NCBI GenBank assembly: GCA_032358165.1
Contig: JAALGY010000051.1
Coordinates: 62,001-126,000, forward strand
Reading direction: 5' to 3'
DNA: 64,000 bases
Source of the DNA: Diplosphaera chodatii
Taxonomy: Eukaryota; Chlorophyta; Trebouxiophyceae; Prasiolales; Stichococcaceae
Shown piece by piece: positions 23,363-34,393 of the stretch. The position numbers and the translations under genes are program-made. The notes below the pieces were generated by a model, which was given only the letters and a program-made list of their open reading frames with translations, was not told the DNA's origin and did no database searches. How positions within the stretch are numbered: the first letter of the stretch is position 1; every line of letters begins with the position of its first letter.

Positions 23363-25844
23363 TCAATCGAACTTCGGCACAGCGTCGAGCTGCAGCAGCA
23401 GGCCGCCGTCGACCATGATGTTGGTGCCTGTGATGAAGCCGGCGCCCGCCGACGCCAGGAACACGATCACCGCCGCCTGGGTGTGCAAACAGCAGCGCAT
23501 GATGACGGTAGCAGCTCCGCGCTGCGGCCAGCGCCACGGACAGCGAGGCACCGAGTGCACCATGCCATGTTTCCATCGCATCTTGGCAAGTGTATCTTCA
23601 GAACACATCAAGGCGTCTGCCTTGCAAAGCAGTCGGAGATAATCAAGCAGAGCCGCGATACCTGCTCATCGGCAGAGGAGATGCGCCCAAGTGCGTGCTT
23701 CTCGCCCCCGGCAGCCATCACCTCACCCACCGGCTTCTGCGGCGCCAGGGACAAGGGTTCGAGAAGATGCGTGCGACAATGCGGGCACGCTGGTCAGAGC
23801 AGACCCAACCACGACAGAGCTAGCCTGCGCGCATGCTGTGGGCGGCTGGCTGATACGTAGAAGAGTGTACAGCTCTGCTGGCGTGCGCTGGGTGACAGCC
23901 ACCGCACCCCCAGTGTGATGCACACAATGTCTGACCACACAACACACAGAAGCCGGGCGGCATGCTGTGACACAGCTGCTTGGGGGCCGCGCCTGGAACA
24001 TGTTTGTCGCGAATGCCTCGATGGCCTCGGTTTCGACCATGCCGGGGTTGACGCCGAGGACCCGCACGCCGTGGGGCGCGTACTGGCGTGCCAGGTTGCG
24101 CGTCAGCGCGTCCTGCGTGCGCATACATGCATGAGTCAGAGTCTCCACCATGTGCAGCTGTCTCCAAGGGACGGCATCTGCCGGGGCGCACGGCCCGGCA
24201 CGGCAACCCGCCAGCCGCTGGGGTGTTCACTGCACAGCGCTGCTGGCTCACCAGGTTCGTGCAGTCAGCAACCATACTGCACAGCTGCGTGCTGCACGCG
24301 CCTGCGAGGCCTTTGCGACGTAGTAAGGCACGAAGCCGGGTGACTGCGCCGCGATCACGCCCGCGACGCTGGACACGTTGACGACGACGCCCCTGTTTTT
24401 GACAAGCTCCGCCTCCGCCGCCTGCGGGCACAGCACATCAGCACGCAGCCTCCACCAGTGACATTTGCATGTGGTATCCATATGCACATCTCAATATCAT
24501 GCAGCAACAGCACAGTTCGTGGGGTTTGTCATGCTAGGGTCAGCATGCCCAGCTCCAAAGGGGTCAGACGGTGCGCGCATTCTGAGCGACGGCGCGATGG
24601 GCCCATCTCCACAGCAGGTGCTGCCAGCCCACTGTAGCGGCGGCAGCTGGCGTTCTCGTTGCCTCTGCAACAATGGGGTGCAGGGGTCCCACACCTTGAT
24701 CGCGACAAAGGTTGCCGACACATGCAGCCGGAAGCCCGCCTCAAGGCCCAGGTGCGTCTCGGCGGCCTCGCCGCCCATCTCTGGGACGTTCACACTGCAG
24801 CATCCCAGATAAGGCCATCAGTCAAAGCCTCCAACATGTTCCGCCTCTTGCAAATCTGGAACGTCTCTTGACAACGGACAGTCACACAGTGGGGCTGTTG
24901 AAAGGGAAAGCCATGCCCGCTTCTGGCGGGTTCATGAGTTCATAGATATGTAGGGATATGTGCAGCATGCAGTTGTATACACAGCAGCAGGGGGAGGTGC
25001 AACTCAATGCACCTCAACGCAACTCACGCGCCATTGTTGACCAGGATGTCGAGGCCGCCCATCTTCTGGATGGCCTCCTTCACTGCGGCCTCAATCTCAT
25101 CCACCTTGAACAGGTCGGCCACCACGCCGTGGCCCTGCGTAGGTGCAGAGACAGGGGTAGTTAAAAAGCTTCCGATGTTTTCATCTGCCCCTAGCAGGGA
25201 AGGCGACCGCATCACGTGGCAGATCCTGCTGGTCTCTGTCATGCATCACATCCATTCCTGCCGCACCGGTGCACATCCCCCACCGCAGCTGCCCGGGCCG
25301 CTGCCCAGAGGACACCGCGTCACGCATTCAACACAGTCCAGATCTGCCTGTGAGTCCTCATCGAAAGCTCACCCCGCGCAGCTGTTTGACAACAGCGTCC
25401 AAGCGGTCCTTGCGGCGGGCGAGCACCGTGACCGTCACGCCATTGTCGTTCAGCGCCAGCGCCACCGCGCGCCCGATGCCTGCAGAGCCGCCTGCAGGCG
25501 CAACATACATTTCTTCAGCAACGAGCGCTTCACCTGAGCAGCCTACAGCACAGCCATGCTCGCAGGAGGTCCGCATGGCGCATGGTGCTTGCGGACAAAA
25601 CTCGGCCGCAGACAGCACCCCTCTTACGGACTCAGAACGCGAGGCATACCGATCGCATAGCCCTTACCATCACTGTGAGCTCAATTCCTGACGGCGCGTG
25701 ATCCTGAGCGAGAACAACCCTCTGGCAGTACCGCATGGCCCTGACAGCAGCCGTACCTGTGACCAGGGCGCGCTTGCCGGCGAGATCCGGGAAGCGGCCG
25801 ATGATGGAGCGAGCCTGGCTGGTGGCATCTGCGTTTTGCACCAT
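23363..25844 (-). CDS. Short-chain dehydrogenase/reductase, SDR2 (inverted copy)
   Basis: Eight exons: 25844-25757, 25491-25373, 25134-25028, 24794-24695, 24421-24302, 24112-23993, 23736-23662, 23476-23363; 280 residues. Same architecture as SDR1: TGGSAGIG, ARRKDR, NNGA, NVSS, YYVAK, AGFITGTNIMVDGG. It is the only member on the minus strand. Exon 6 is one codon longer and reads VNPGMVETEAIEAFATNMFQ, which changes the loop after strand 6 near the substrate pocket; exon 7 reads KPVGEVMAAGGEKHALGR. Introns 5 and 6 both begin with GC (CAG|GCGCGT at 24301 and CAG|GCGCGG at 23992), whereas the paralogues have GT there. All catalytic residues are present and no frame is broken. Confidence 0.92.
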
Positions 25845-27066
25845 CGTGGGACCTGCAGGGGCAACACATGAACAGATCAGCGATGGCACGTGGCATCGCA
25901 GCAACAGGTCGCAGGTGCAGGCGTCGATGCGTGGCCTTCGCAGCCTCACATGCGGCGAAAAGACCCCGAAATGCACATCTATACCATTCTTACGATCCTT
26001 GTTGTGACCAGATCAGGCGTTGAGTAGGATGCATGTGCGTGCAGGCAAGCATATGCATGTGATGCAACCGTCGCTGCGATTTCAGGCCACATCGCTGCGC
26101 ATCTGCTTGCAGCAAGACCGTGCAGCTTACAGCTCGGCTGTTCAACGATGAAATGGTGTCGCGACCGACAGTGGTCTTCAACAGCTGCGCCGCCCGTGAG
26201 CCCGGCAGACGACGGATGCAGACGTCCAGCAGGGCGGCTTATGATGAGGCGCTGCAGCGGAATCTGGCAAATGTCGCATTGGGGCAGGATGCAATGGGCT
26301 AATATATCTGCAGCTCCCCGCGGTCACATGTTTTGATCCCTTGATTGGCACCCGTTTACGAACGCTCTGATCGTGCTGCGGTGCCCAGCATGCCTCACCC
26401 GGTGCAGGCCCTGACTGGAGACATTGGGGCCTGCACTGGCCCCGCTCGATCAGCCTCGGGTTACACGGCTGTCCCGGACGCTCTCAGCCTGCTAGATTGC
26501 AGCAGGCGTGCCCGGGCGCTTGCGACAGCTGTGATCACGCAATGATTAGGCATGGCCCAGCCAGCTGGAGCAATTTACGGCTGTGAGCAGGGTTACCTAC
26601 AGGACACGAACGCCTGCGTGACCCTGCTTACGACCTGCGACCTCGATCCGCCATAAAGCCTCGAACCGGCTGTAGCACCTCATACTTGCCATTCTGCTTC
26701 ACACACTCTTCGGCCGCGATCGCTGTCTCGACAACTCGCGCGACGCAGCCAGCCCGAGTCTGATTAGCTGGGACCTGCATCGGTACCTAACACAGGTTAG
26801 TTGCACCACTGTGGTGCTCTGGCGCCAGGCTGCGGTCGAGGAGAAAGCCAGAAGTGGTGCCCTCCTACCATGTTTGCATGGCCAAACCGCATAGGGGTCC
26901 ACGGCGCACTGCTGCCATCCATGCTTTAATGCCAGTTGAAAGGAACCCAGACCGTCAGACACTGAATTCGATGACGCCTCGACGGATGCACCTGCACAAT
27001 TGCACATGTCGTAATGGTGTCACGTGCCATCGCTGACTGCGCTCGTTGCCTGCTGCAGGTCGCAAG
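25845..27066. promoter_or_regulatory. Divergent intergenic region, SDR2 / SDR3
   Basis: 1.2 kb between divergent starts; no exon is recognised. The SDR3-proximal part resembles the region before SDR4, including ACTTGCCATTCTGC near 26685 and near 30455. An AT-rich TAATATATC lies near 26300 and could serve SDR2. Confidence 0.45.
26626..26637 (+). promoter_or_regulatory. Shared SDR upstream motif, copy 2
   Basis: GCTTACGACCTG, one base different from the SDR1 and SDR4 copies, begins 441 bases before the SDR3 start codon. Confidence 0.4.
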
Positions 27067-29501
27067 ATGGTGCAGAACACAGACATCACAAGCCAGGCGC
27101 GCTCGATCGTCGGGCGCTTCCCCGACCTCGCCGGCAAGCGGGCCCTGGTTACAGGTGCGTCCCCCATTCGACGCTGTGAAGGGAAGGTTGCAGACCCCTT
27201 TCCTTTTCCTCAGCATTCCAGAACCTAGAGGGCTCGGCAACCGGAGCTGCCAACACCATTGCAGTGCCGTTGTCTGCCACCACACCTACGCTCACACGCA
27301 GGGATGCCGTGCAATCGTTCTGCATGTGAATGGAAGTGCTGTCAAGCTGCTCATGATGACCTGCGAACATGAGCTGTGCGCGCATTTGCAGCCGGCTCCG
27401 CCGGCATCGGCCGCGCCGTGGCGCTGGCGCTCAACGAGAACGGCGTCACCGTCACCGTGCTCGCCCGCCGCAAGGAGCGCCTGGACCCCGTCGTGCAGCA
27501 GCTGAAAGGGGTGCGCCTCTTATAATTCCGGACCCACCCCCACCCCCCCAACATGCAGATGTACAATGCGCACTGGTGCGCAGTATGGTACCAGGCTCAT
27601 GCGTGGCATCCACAAACCCGGTGTGCGCTGGCCCATGGGCAGGCATGACCGTGGGATGCACCGCAGTGTGTGATAGTGGGTCATATGTGGCATCAAGCCA
27701 TTGCATTTAGTTAAGCGCCGTTGCGCAGGGCTATGGCGTCATCGGCGACCTGTTCAAGGTGGACGAGATTGATGGCTATGTGAAGGAAGCTATCCAGAAG
27801 ATGGGCGGCCTCGACATCCTGGTCAACAACGGCGCGTGAGTCATGCATGCTGCGTCTGCTCCGCCCCACGCTGCATGCCATGCTGCGGCTGCGCCTAGCA
27901 TGACGCTCGCCATCGCACGGCACGCCTGCCAGTGGCCTGCCTTCCCTGAACTGTTAGCGAAGGGCACTTGTACACACGATTGATCCTATTGAACCAGCCT
28001 GTGATGGCAGCTTTTGTGTGGCTGCTGAATCAGCCTGCTGGACGGGTCTGCAGGGCGCTTGTGCCGGAGATGGGCGGCGAGAACGCCGAGACGCACCAGG
28101 GCTTCGAGGCGGGCTTCCGCCTGCACGTGTCCGCCAACTTCACCGCCATCAAGGTGCTGGGCGCATCAGCAGCCCGCAGTACAGCAGTACCGCTGTGCCA
28201 GCTGCTGTGATGACTTGGCAGTACCCTCAAGCGTGTGCCCGCGTGCGGGGCCAGTTCGGCTGTGCAGCCTTGCTGGCCTCCCTCACCGGCACCTGGGCAC
28301 AGCCCCAAATGAATGCAATGCTCTGAAAGTGCACTGCTCATCCATTGGATGCGCATCCATGCCCAGCATGCTCGTCCCCACAGAAGCCTGTGCTGCTGCT
28401 GGCTGACCAGCAGCTTGCGTGGTGACCCGCAGGCGGCGGAGGCGGAGCTCATCAAGAACAGGGGCGTCGTCGTCAACGTGTCCAGCATCTCGGGGGTGAT
28501 CGCGGCGCAGGCGCCCGCCCTGGTCCCCTACTACATCGCCAAGGCCGCGCAGGTGCCTGCAGCCTCATGCGCATCATTATTATTATATCTTATCTGCCGA
28601 TACGATGCGCGGCAATGTGCATGTGGTGGTGCTGCACAACCCTGTGCAGCGGCTGCGGCCGGCAGCCTTCCGCAGCCCTGAACCCAACAGCGTCAGGAGG
28701 CTGCCGGCCGTCCTTTTGTGCTGCGCCACACGGCGCGTGCCGCTGAGACGGTCGCCGGACATGGCGACGGTCCCTGAGCCGTGCGCACCATGGGATGTGC
28801 AGGACGCGCTGACCCGCAACCTGGCCCGCCAGTACGCGCCCCACGGCGTGCGCGTCCTGGGCATTAACCCCGCGTGGACCAAGACCGAGGCCACCGACAT
28901 GATGGCAAACATGCTGCAGGTGTGGCCCCTGTACCCAGGCCATCCAGCACATATTTTGTGCGCTGTCCGCCCTTCATATATTGGGCATGTCAAGCACTGC
29001 CTGCACTGCCTGGGCTGGGGTTTGTCGAGTGCTTGAAAAATGACAGCAGGGTCGCATGAGTTGCTTCCCGCGCGTGGCTCCTTGTTGTTCGGGTCTGCTG
29101 GCACCTGCTGCCTGTATGTCTCACTGCTGCTTGCAACCACTGCCGCTGCAGAAGCCGCTGGATGAGGTGATCGCCGCTGCCGGCAAGACGCACGCGCTGG
29201 GCCGCATCGCCTCTGCCGAGGAGCAGGTATACGATTGTGCATGCTTGATGATTGCTTCAAATGGTGTCCGCCAGGCGGCGAGTGCGCCTACCTCAGGAAC
29301 GTGTGGACACCACTTCAGCAGCACCCACAGCCGCCGCTGGCTGCCACAGGGCGGTGCTGATTCCAGCGTGTGCCGGCACTCATGCAGGCGGCGGTCATCG
29401 TGTTCCTGGCGTCGGCGGGCGCCGGCTTCATCACCGGCACCAACATCGTGACCGACGGCGGCGCGCTGCTGATGCTGGATGCTGTCCCAAAGTTCGACTG
29501 A
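27067..29501 (+). CDS. Short-chain dehydrogenase/reductase, SDR3
   Basis: Eight exons: 27067-27154, 27392-27510, 27729-27835, 28054-28153, 28433-28552, 28803-28919, 29152-29226, 29388-29501; 279 residues. Same fold and landmarks as the other copies: ARRKER, NNGA, NVSS, YYIAK, AGFITGTNIVTDGG. The glycine-rich loop reads TAGSAGIG instead of TGGSAGIG: exon 2 begins CC rather than GC, so the split codon becomes Ala. Ala at this place is known in some SDRs, so cofactor binding may persist. Exon 4 begins ALVPEMGG where the paralogues have VSVPEM or VNVPEM. Confidence 0.92.
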
Positions 29502-30857
29502 GAAAAGTCACAACAGAGTCCCACCAGAGCGATGACAAGGCCGTGTGCTCATGGTGTGCCGATGCAACTTTGTACAGTATGTTACTGCTACGCCGCCAGC
29601 TGCCTGCGAGTGCTTGTTGCCAGGGTTGACTGGGCATGCTCCCGGTGCTGCACCTGTTGTACAGTCCAGCATCATTGCTAGTGGCATATTGCTGCCAGCG
29701 CATGGCCACTTGTAAGTAAGCATGGCGAGGTCCTGGTTTGACAATGCAGTCCCAGTGGTCCTGGTGGCGGCAGTCGCTGCCAGCCCCCGTTCACCTGTGC
29801 GTGACAGTGCGACCGGTACCACTACTGCAAGCTGCCTGCTGCAGCCAGTGGCACAGCGGCAGCTGCCGCCGTCGCGCCGGTGTTGCATGCAGGTGAAGCA
29901 GCACATACATGGACTCCCAGTGACAGCCTGAAGCCAGCTCTGTTGCAGCTGCTGTTTGACAAGACGGGACAGCCGCACTTTGCGGCATTGCGGTACTGCC
30001 TGCAACACCTGCAGATGACACCCGGCTGCTGGCGCCGAAGCCCAGGCCGAGGAGTGTCAAGCACCTGGAAAACAAGTCGCGATAGTCTGCAACGGTGGGC
30101 AGGCAGGCATCGGCCAATGCGGCCCATGCCCACGCCACGCATGCCGTCCACACTCGGCAGGGCTGCGGCAGTTGTGATGCAGGCTGCATGAGCGCGCCGG
30201 CGCCAGGGCGTGCTGTCATACAGAATGGATCTTGCTTCAGAATTATGTTTGCAGACGGTCGCCTGGCTCCAACTGCTGCCCCCACCTGGGCGTGACCCAC
30301 CCCTGGAGCAGTGAGGAACTGTGTAAAGTTGCTCCAGGTGGGCCACCGCCTCATGCGTGATCACCGCCGGGCCGCGAGCGCCCCGGCGAACCTGCTTACG
30401 ATCTGAGGTTCTCGAAGCGCCCGGCACGACCGTTCATAAGCGCTGCAGCGGCCCACACTTGCCATTCTGCTCTTTCACGCACTTTCGCACCTGAAGTGTT
30501 GTCTGCCACTGTTACAAGCCGCGCAAGCTACCGAGACGCCGCGTCTCCACGCGATCGAGTCCTTGCTTTGATCCCAGACTGGTGAGCTGCATGTGTCTGC
30601 TGTGGGCGCCACTGATCTGGCTGGCCAGCAAGGCCACATGTGCGATGCCTGCATGTTTGGATGCCCAAATGGCATGTATTACCCAAAAGGGGTGGTCAAA
30701 GAGTGCGTTTCATGAGTCTTTGATATTCATCAGGCATGAAGTCAGTTGTTCAAGCGTCGTCTCGGCGCCTGCACCTGCAGTTTGCACATGTCGTAATAGC
30801 ACGTGCATGCATGCCTGCGCGCCTGTTGTTGTATGTCCTGTTGCTGCAGACTGCAAG
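29502..30857. promoter_or_regulatory. Intergenic region, SDR3 / SDR4
   Basis: No exon is recognised. It contains a TGTAA signal candidate for SDR3 at 29711-29715 and a 9-base perfect inverted repeat (CCTGGAGCA at 30302-30310, TGCTCCAGG at 30330-30338) whose loop holds another TGTAA. SDR4 promoter elements should lie in the right half. Confidence 0.45.
30394..30405 (+). promoter_or_regulatory. Shared SDR upstream motif, copy 3
   Basis: GCTTACGATCTG, identical to the SDR1 copy, begins 464 bases before the SDR4 start codon. Confidence 0.45.
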
Positions 30858-33285
30858 ATGGTCCAGAAGACTGATGTCGCCAGCCAGGCCCGCTCCATCA
30901 TCGGCCGCTTCCCCGACCTCGCCGGCAAGCGTGCCCTGGTCACAGGTGCGGTCGAGACCATGATATCATATGTCAGGGAACGTTCTCAAGTCAGAAGGTC
31001 ACACCTGCAACCTATGCAGAACGTTGAGTGCGCTGTTAGCCTAGGCATCCACATCCAACCAACCAGCTACATGCCGCCAGGGTGCGCTCGTCTGCCCTGC
31101 ACTCCACGCGCGTGTGCCAGACGGTATGCTGTCTGGGTGGTTGGCACGAGCTGCCAGGTGCTGACTGCAGCTCGTTCCCTGCCGTTTGCAGGCGGCTCCG
31201 CCGGCATCGGCCGCGCCGTGGCGCAGGCGCTGAGCGACAACGGCGTGACGGTCACGGTGCTCGCCCGCCGCAAGGACCGCCTGGACGCCGTCGTCCAGCA
31301 GCTGCACGGGGTGACGCCCCGACACATCTGGTCACGATGCGCAGTAGGGGCTAGGGATTTGACGGCTCCGCAGGCATGCGCGGCCTGCTGGCAGCTCCGT
31401 GAGCAGCGCGCGGGCAGCTGAGCCGGGCCGCTGATCTGCAGCGGAACGCGCGTGCCAGCCTGTGCTGCTCCCATGACGACACGCGGGTCACCCGCAAGCG
31501 CAACTACCAGCTACTGCGTGGCAGAACCGTGCCGTGGGGTGCACGCTGCGACTAAGCTGCTACTGTGTGATCGCGCAGGGCTACGGCGTCATCGGCGATC
31601 TGTTCAAGGTCGACGAGGTTGAGGCCGCGGTGCAGGAGGCGGTCCAGAAGATGGGCGGCCTCGACATCCTGGTCAACAACGGCGCGTGAGTGGTTGAGGC
31701 TTGCATCAGTGTCCCTACGTCGTTGCTGCTGATCATCTGCTGCCTCGACTGCAGTGCGGCCAGTCTGATGATGCCAGACCGCCGGCTCCTGGCAAAAGTA
31801 TGGTCATGAGCTGGCTGCTTTGTCCCCTGACTGCAAAGCGCCAGACATGGCTGACCGTCTCCGTCACTGGGATGCCGCAGGGTGAATGTCCCCGAGATGG
31901 TGGGCGAAAATGCGCAGAAGTACCAGGGCTTCGAGGCGGGCTTCCGGCTGCATGTGTCCGCCACGCTGGTCGCCATCAAGGTCGGTCGCATAGCAGCAAC
32001 ATGCACACCGCACGACAGGACTGCATGCGCAGGGCAAACTGCGCGAACAGCCAGCGTCATCGAGCTGATGCTGTGGTCCGCCTGTGCCACACTGTGCAGC
32101 CGTGGTCTTTGTCAATGTCTGGCAGCACAGCAGCTTCATGATGTCACCACCCATACCTGCTTCTGCATGGCACTTACGCGTCGGTACGTAGCCCGTGCCC
32201 TGCCAGCTAATAAGCCATATGATGTGGCTAACCCGTTGGCTGCTGTCACAGGCAGCAGAGGCGGAGCTGGTCAAGAACAAGGGCGTCGTCATCAACGTGT
32301 CCAGCGGCGTCGCCGTCATGAGCTCGCAGTCGCCCGACATGATGCCCTACTACGTCGCGAAGACGGCGCAGGTGCGGTACTGCAGCATGTGCGGCCGGAG
32401 TGTAGACGGCATGTTGCCGGAGCGTTTGGGTTCACATCGACCAACTTCTGCCATGCTGCTTGCGTGCCAGCCTGTAGGCTGTGAAACGTTCAGGGGAAGC
32501 AGCAGCATGTTGCATGACGCTCAGATGATGCATATGCAGGACGCGCTGACCCGCAACCTGGCCCGCCAGTACGCCCCCTGTGGCGTGCGCATCCTGGGAG
32601 TCAACCCCGCCTGGGTTGAAACCGAGGCCACCGACATGATGGCAACCATGCTGCAGGTGCGGCCCACACACGGTGACCTGCTGCCTGCCTGATGCGTGCA
32701 CTTTGCAGAGCACCTTCCGAGCGCAGCCCTGTGGTTGTGATGCAACATCTACAGCATATACTACCAGTAGCCTGCTGGTAGGACACTGCATTGCTGCGGG
32801 TGTAGCATGGTCGCTTTCGATCCTTGCTGCCGACATCACACCTGGTGTTTACCTCAATATCTCGCTGCCACCGCAGAAACCAGTTGAGGATGTGGTAGCG
32901 GCTGCTGGCAGGATGCATGCCCTGGGGCGCATCTCCACTGCTGATGAGCAGGTACAGTGACGCTGCCTTCTCTGGCAACCTAGACTGTTTATGCTGTCTG
33001 GTATCTTACATGACGTGACTGCACCAACCACACATACACCCTGACTATGCACAGCATTATTGTGCAGTCTGTCACCTGACATACCGTGACGCCATCAGCA
33101 CGCACATATACATGCTGTAACGACCAGCCGGAAGAAGCTCTGCTGACATACCATGCTACCTGCATGACCAGGCGGCGGTGATCGTGTTCCTGGCGTCGGC
33201 GGGCGCCGGCTTCATCACCGGCACCAACATCATGGTCGACGGCGGCATGCTGCTGCAGCACGACGCCATCCCGACGTTTCAGTAG
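30858..33285 (+). CDS. Short-chain dehydrogenase/reductase, SDR4
   Basis: Eight exons: 30858-30945, 31192-31310, 31579-31685, 31881-31980, 32252-32371, 32540-32656, 32877-32951, 33172-33285; 279 residues. TGGSAGIG, ARRKDR, NNGA, NVSS, YYVAK and AGFITGTNIMVDGG are all present. Exon 5 reads GVVINVSSGVAVMSSQSPDM, close to SDR1 in its first half. The C-terminus MLLQHDAIPTFQ also groups with SDR1 rather than SDR2/SDR3 (LDAVPKFD). This suggests two subfamilies within the array: SDR1+SDR4 and SDR2+SDR3. All introns have GT donors. Confidence 0.92.
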
Positions 33286-34385
33286 AGCCGGCCGCAGGGC
33301 GAAGGCTCCATGAAGTGGCGAATAATCACAGCACAGAGGAAGCGGAGGCTGCAGGAAGGTGCGCGGAAGCGGGAAGTGGAGAACTTCGGGAATGGGAGTG
33401 TGCCGTCAGCTGCGTGACAAACCACTCGCCAGCGTTCACTGATTGAACTGCTGCAACACTCGTGATGAGTGTCACTGTGTGAGTATCGGGTAGGGTGAAC
33501 CCTTTGAGGCTGGACATTGGGCGCGATTGTCGTGGTCGGTTGGCTCTTGTTAGCCATTCAGCTTGTGTATTCATTGATTAGTTTGGAATGAAGTCGCTCA
33601 GTTTTGTTGTTTGCCAGCAGGCATCACATCGACCAATGCTGCACCTGCCATCAACAAGGGCAAATTTATACTAGCTCACGTGACCAAGCTATGGGTGTTT
33701 CAGGCGACAACAACAGCGCCCTGCAACGACTTGCAGTTAGCAGGACACACCCCAGCCCAGCAGTCATGGCACCTACACCCAAAGCTATTGCGCTGACGTG
33801 ACGTCCAACAACTTGTATGTTGCAATCCGAAGAGTTGAAACAGCAGTGTCATGAACAGTTGTGTCGCAGGGGCTGTGCTAAATGCGTCCGCAGCAACTGC
33901 AGCAACACGCTGTCGTTCCGCAGCTGCATCAAGTTCGCAGTGCATACCAATGAAATCAGGTGCCGGTGCATGAGGCTAACAATCCCAAAGGAGCTAAGCT
34001 GTTGGATGGAGATGCTGGCAGACTGTCTGTGTATCTGTCACTTACGGCTCGCACCAGCAAACTGGATGCAGCATTGCCTAACCACCCCACGCCAGCTCTA
34101 GGGTGTGCGCAGAGTATTGGTCCAGGCGACGAGCCGGGTGCTCAGCCGTGATAGCCGTGCTTGCGGTGGTAGTTATCCTCGTCGTAGTCGTGCTGCAGGC
34201 AGTAGCCGACACAAGTCACGACGGCTGACAGCCCAAGAACGGGCGTCCAACAGCGGCAGCACACTTGACTCTGGCAGACGCAGGTCCACCGCCACCATGA
34301 CGGACGCTGGGGTCGGCAGCGCACGCAACGCAGCCCTGCTCAAGTGCTCCAGCAGCAGGCGCGAGGTGGTTAGTGGTCACAAACC
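33286..34385. other. Convergent intergenic region, SDR4 / purple acid phosphatase
   Basis: 1.1 kb, less GC-rich than its surroundings in places (33420-33850). No exon, repeat or RNA gene is recognised. Confidence 0.4.
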
Positions 34386-34393
34386 CTAAACCC
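34381..34393. repeat. TTTAGGG-type motif over the phosphatase stop codon
   Basis: AAACCCTAAACCC; read on the coding strand, its GTTTAGGG supplies the TAG stop (34388-34386). Confidence 0.8.

Noticed and set aside
23363..25844. SDR2 as a pseudogene because of GC donors
   Set aside because: All eight exons are open, phases close, and catalytic residues are intact.
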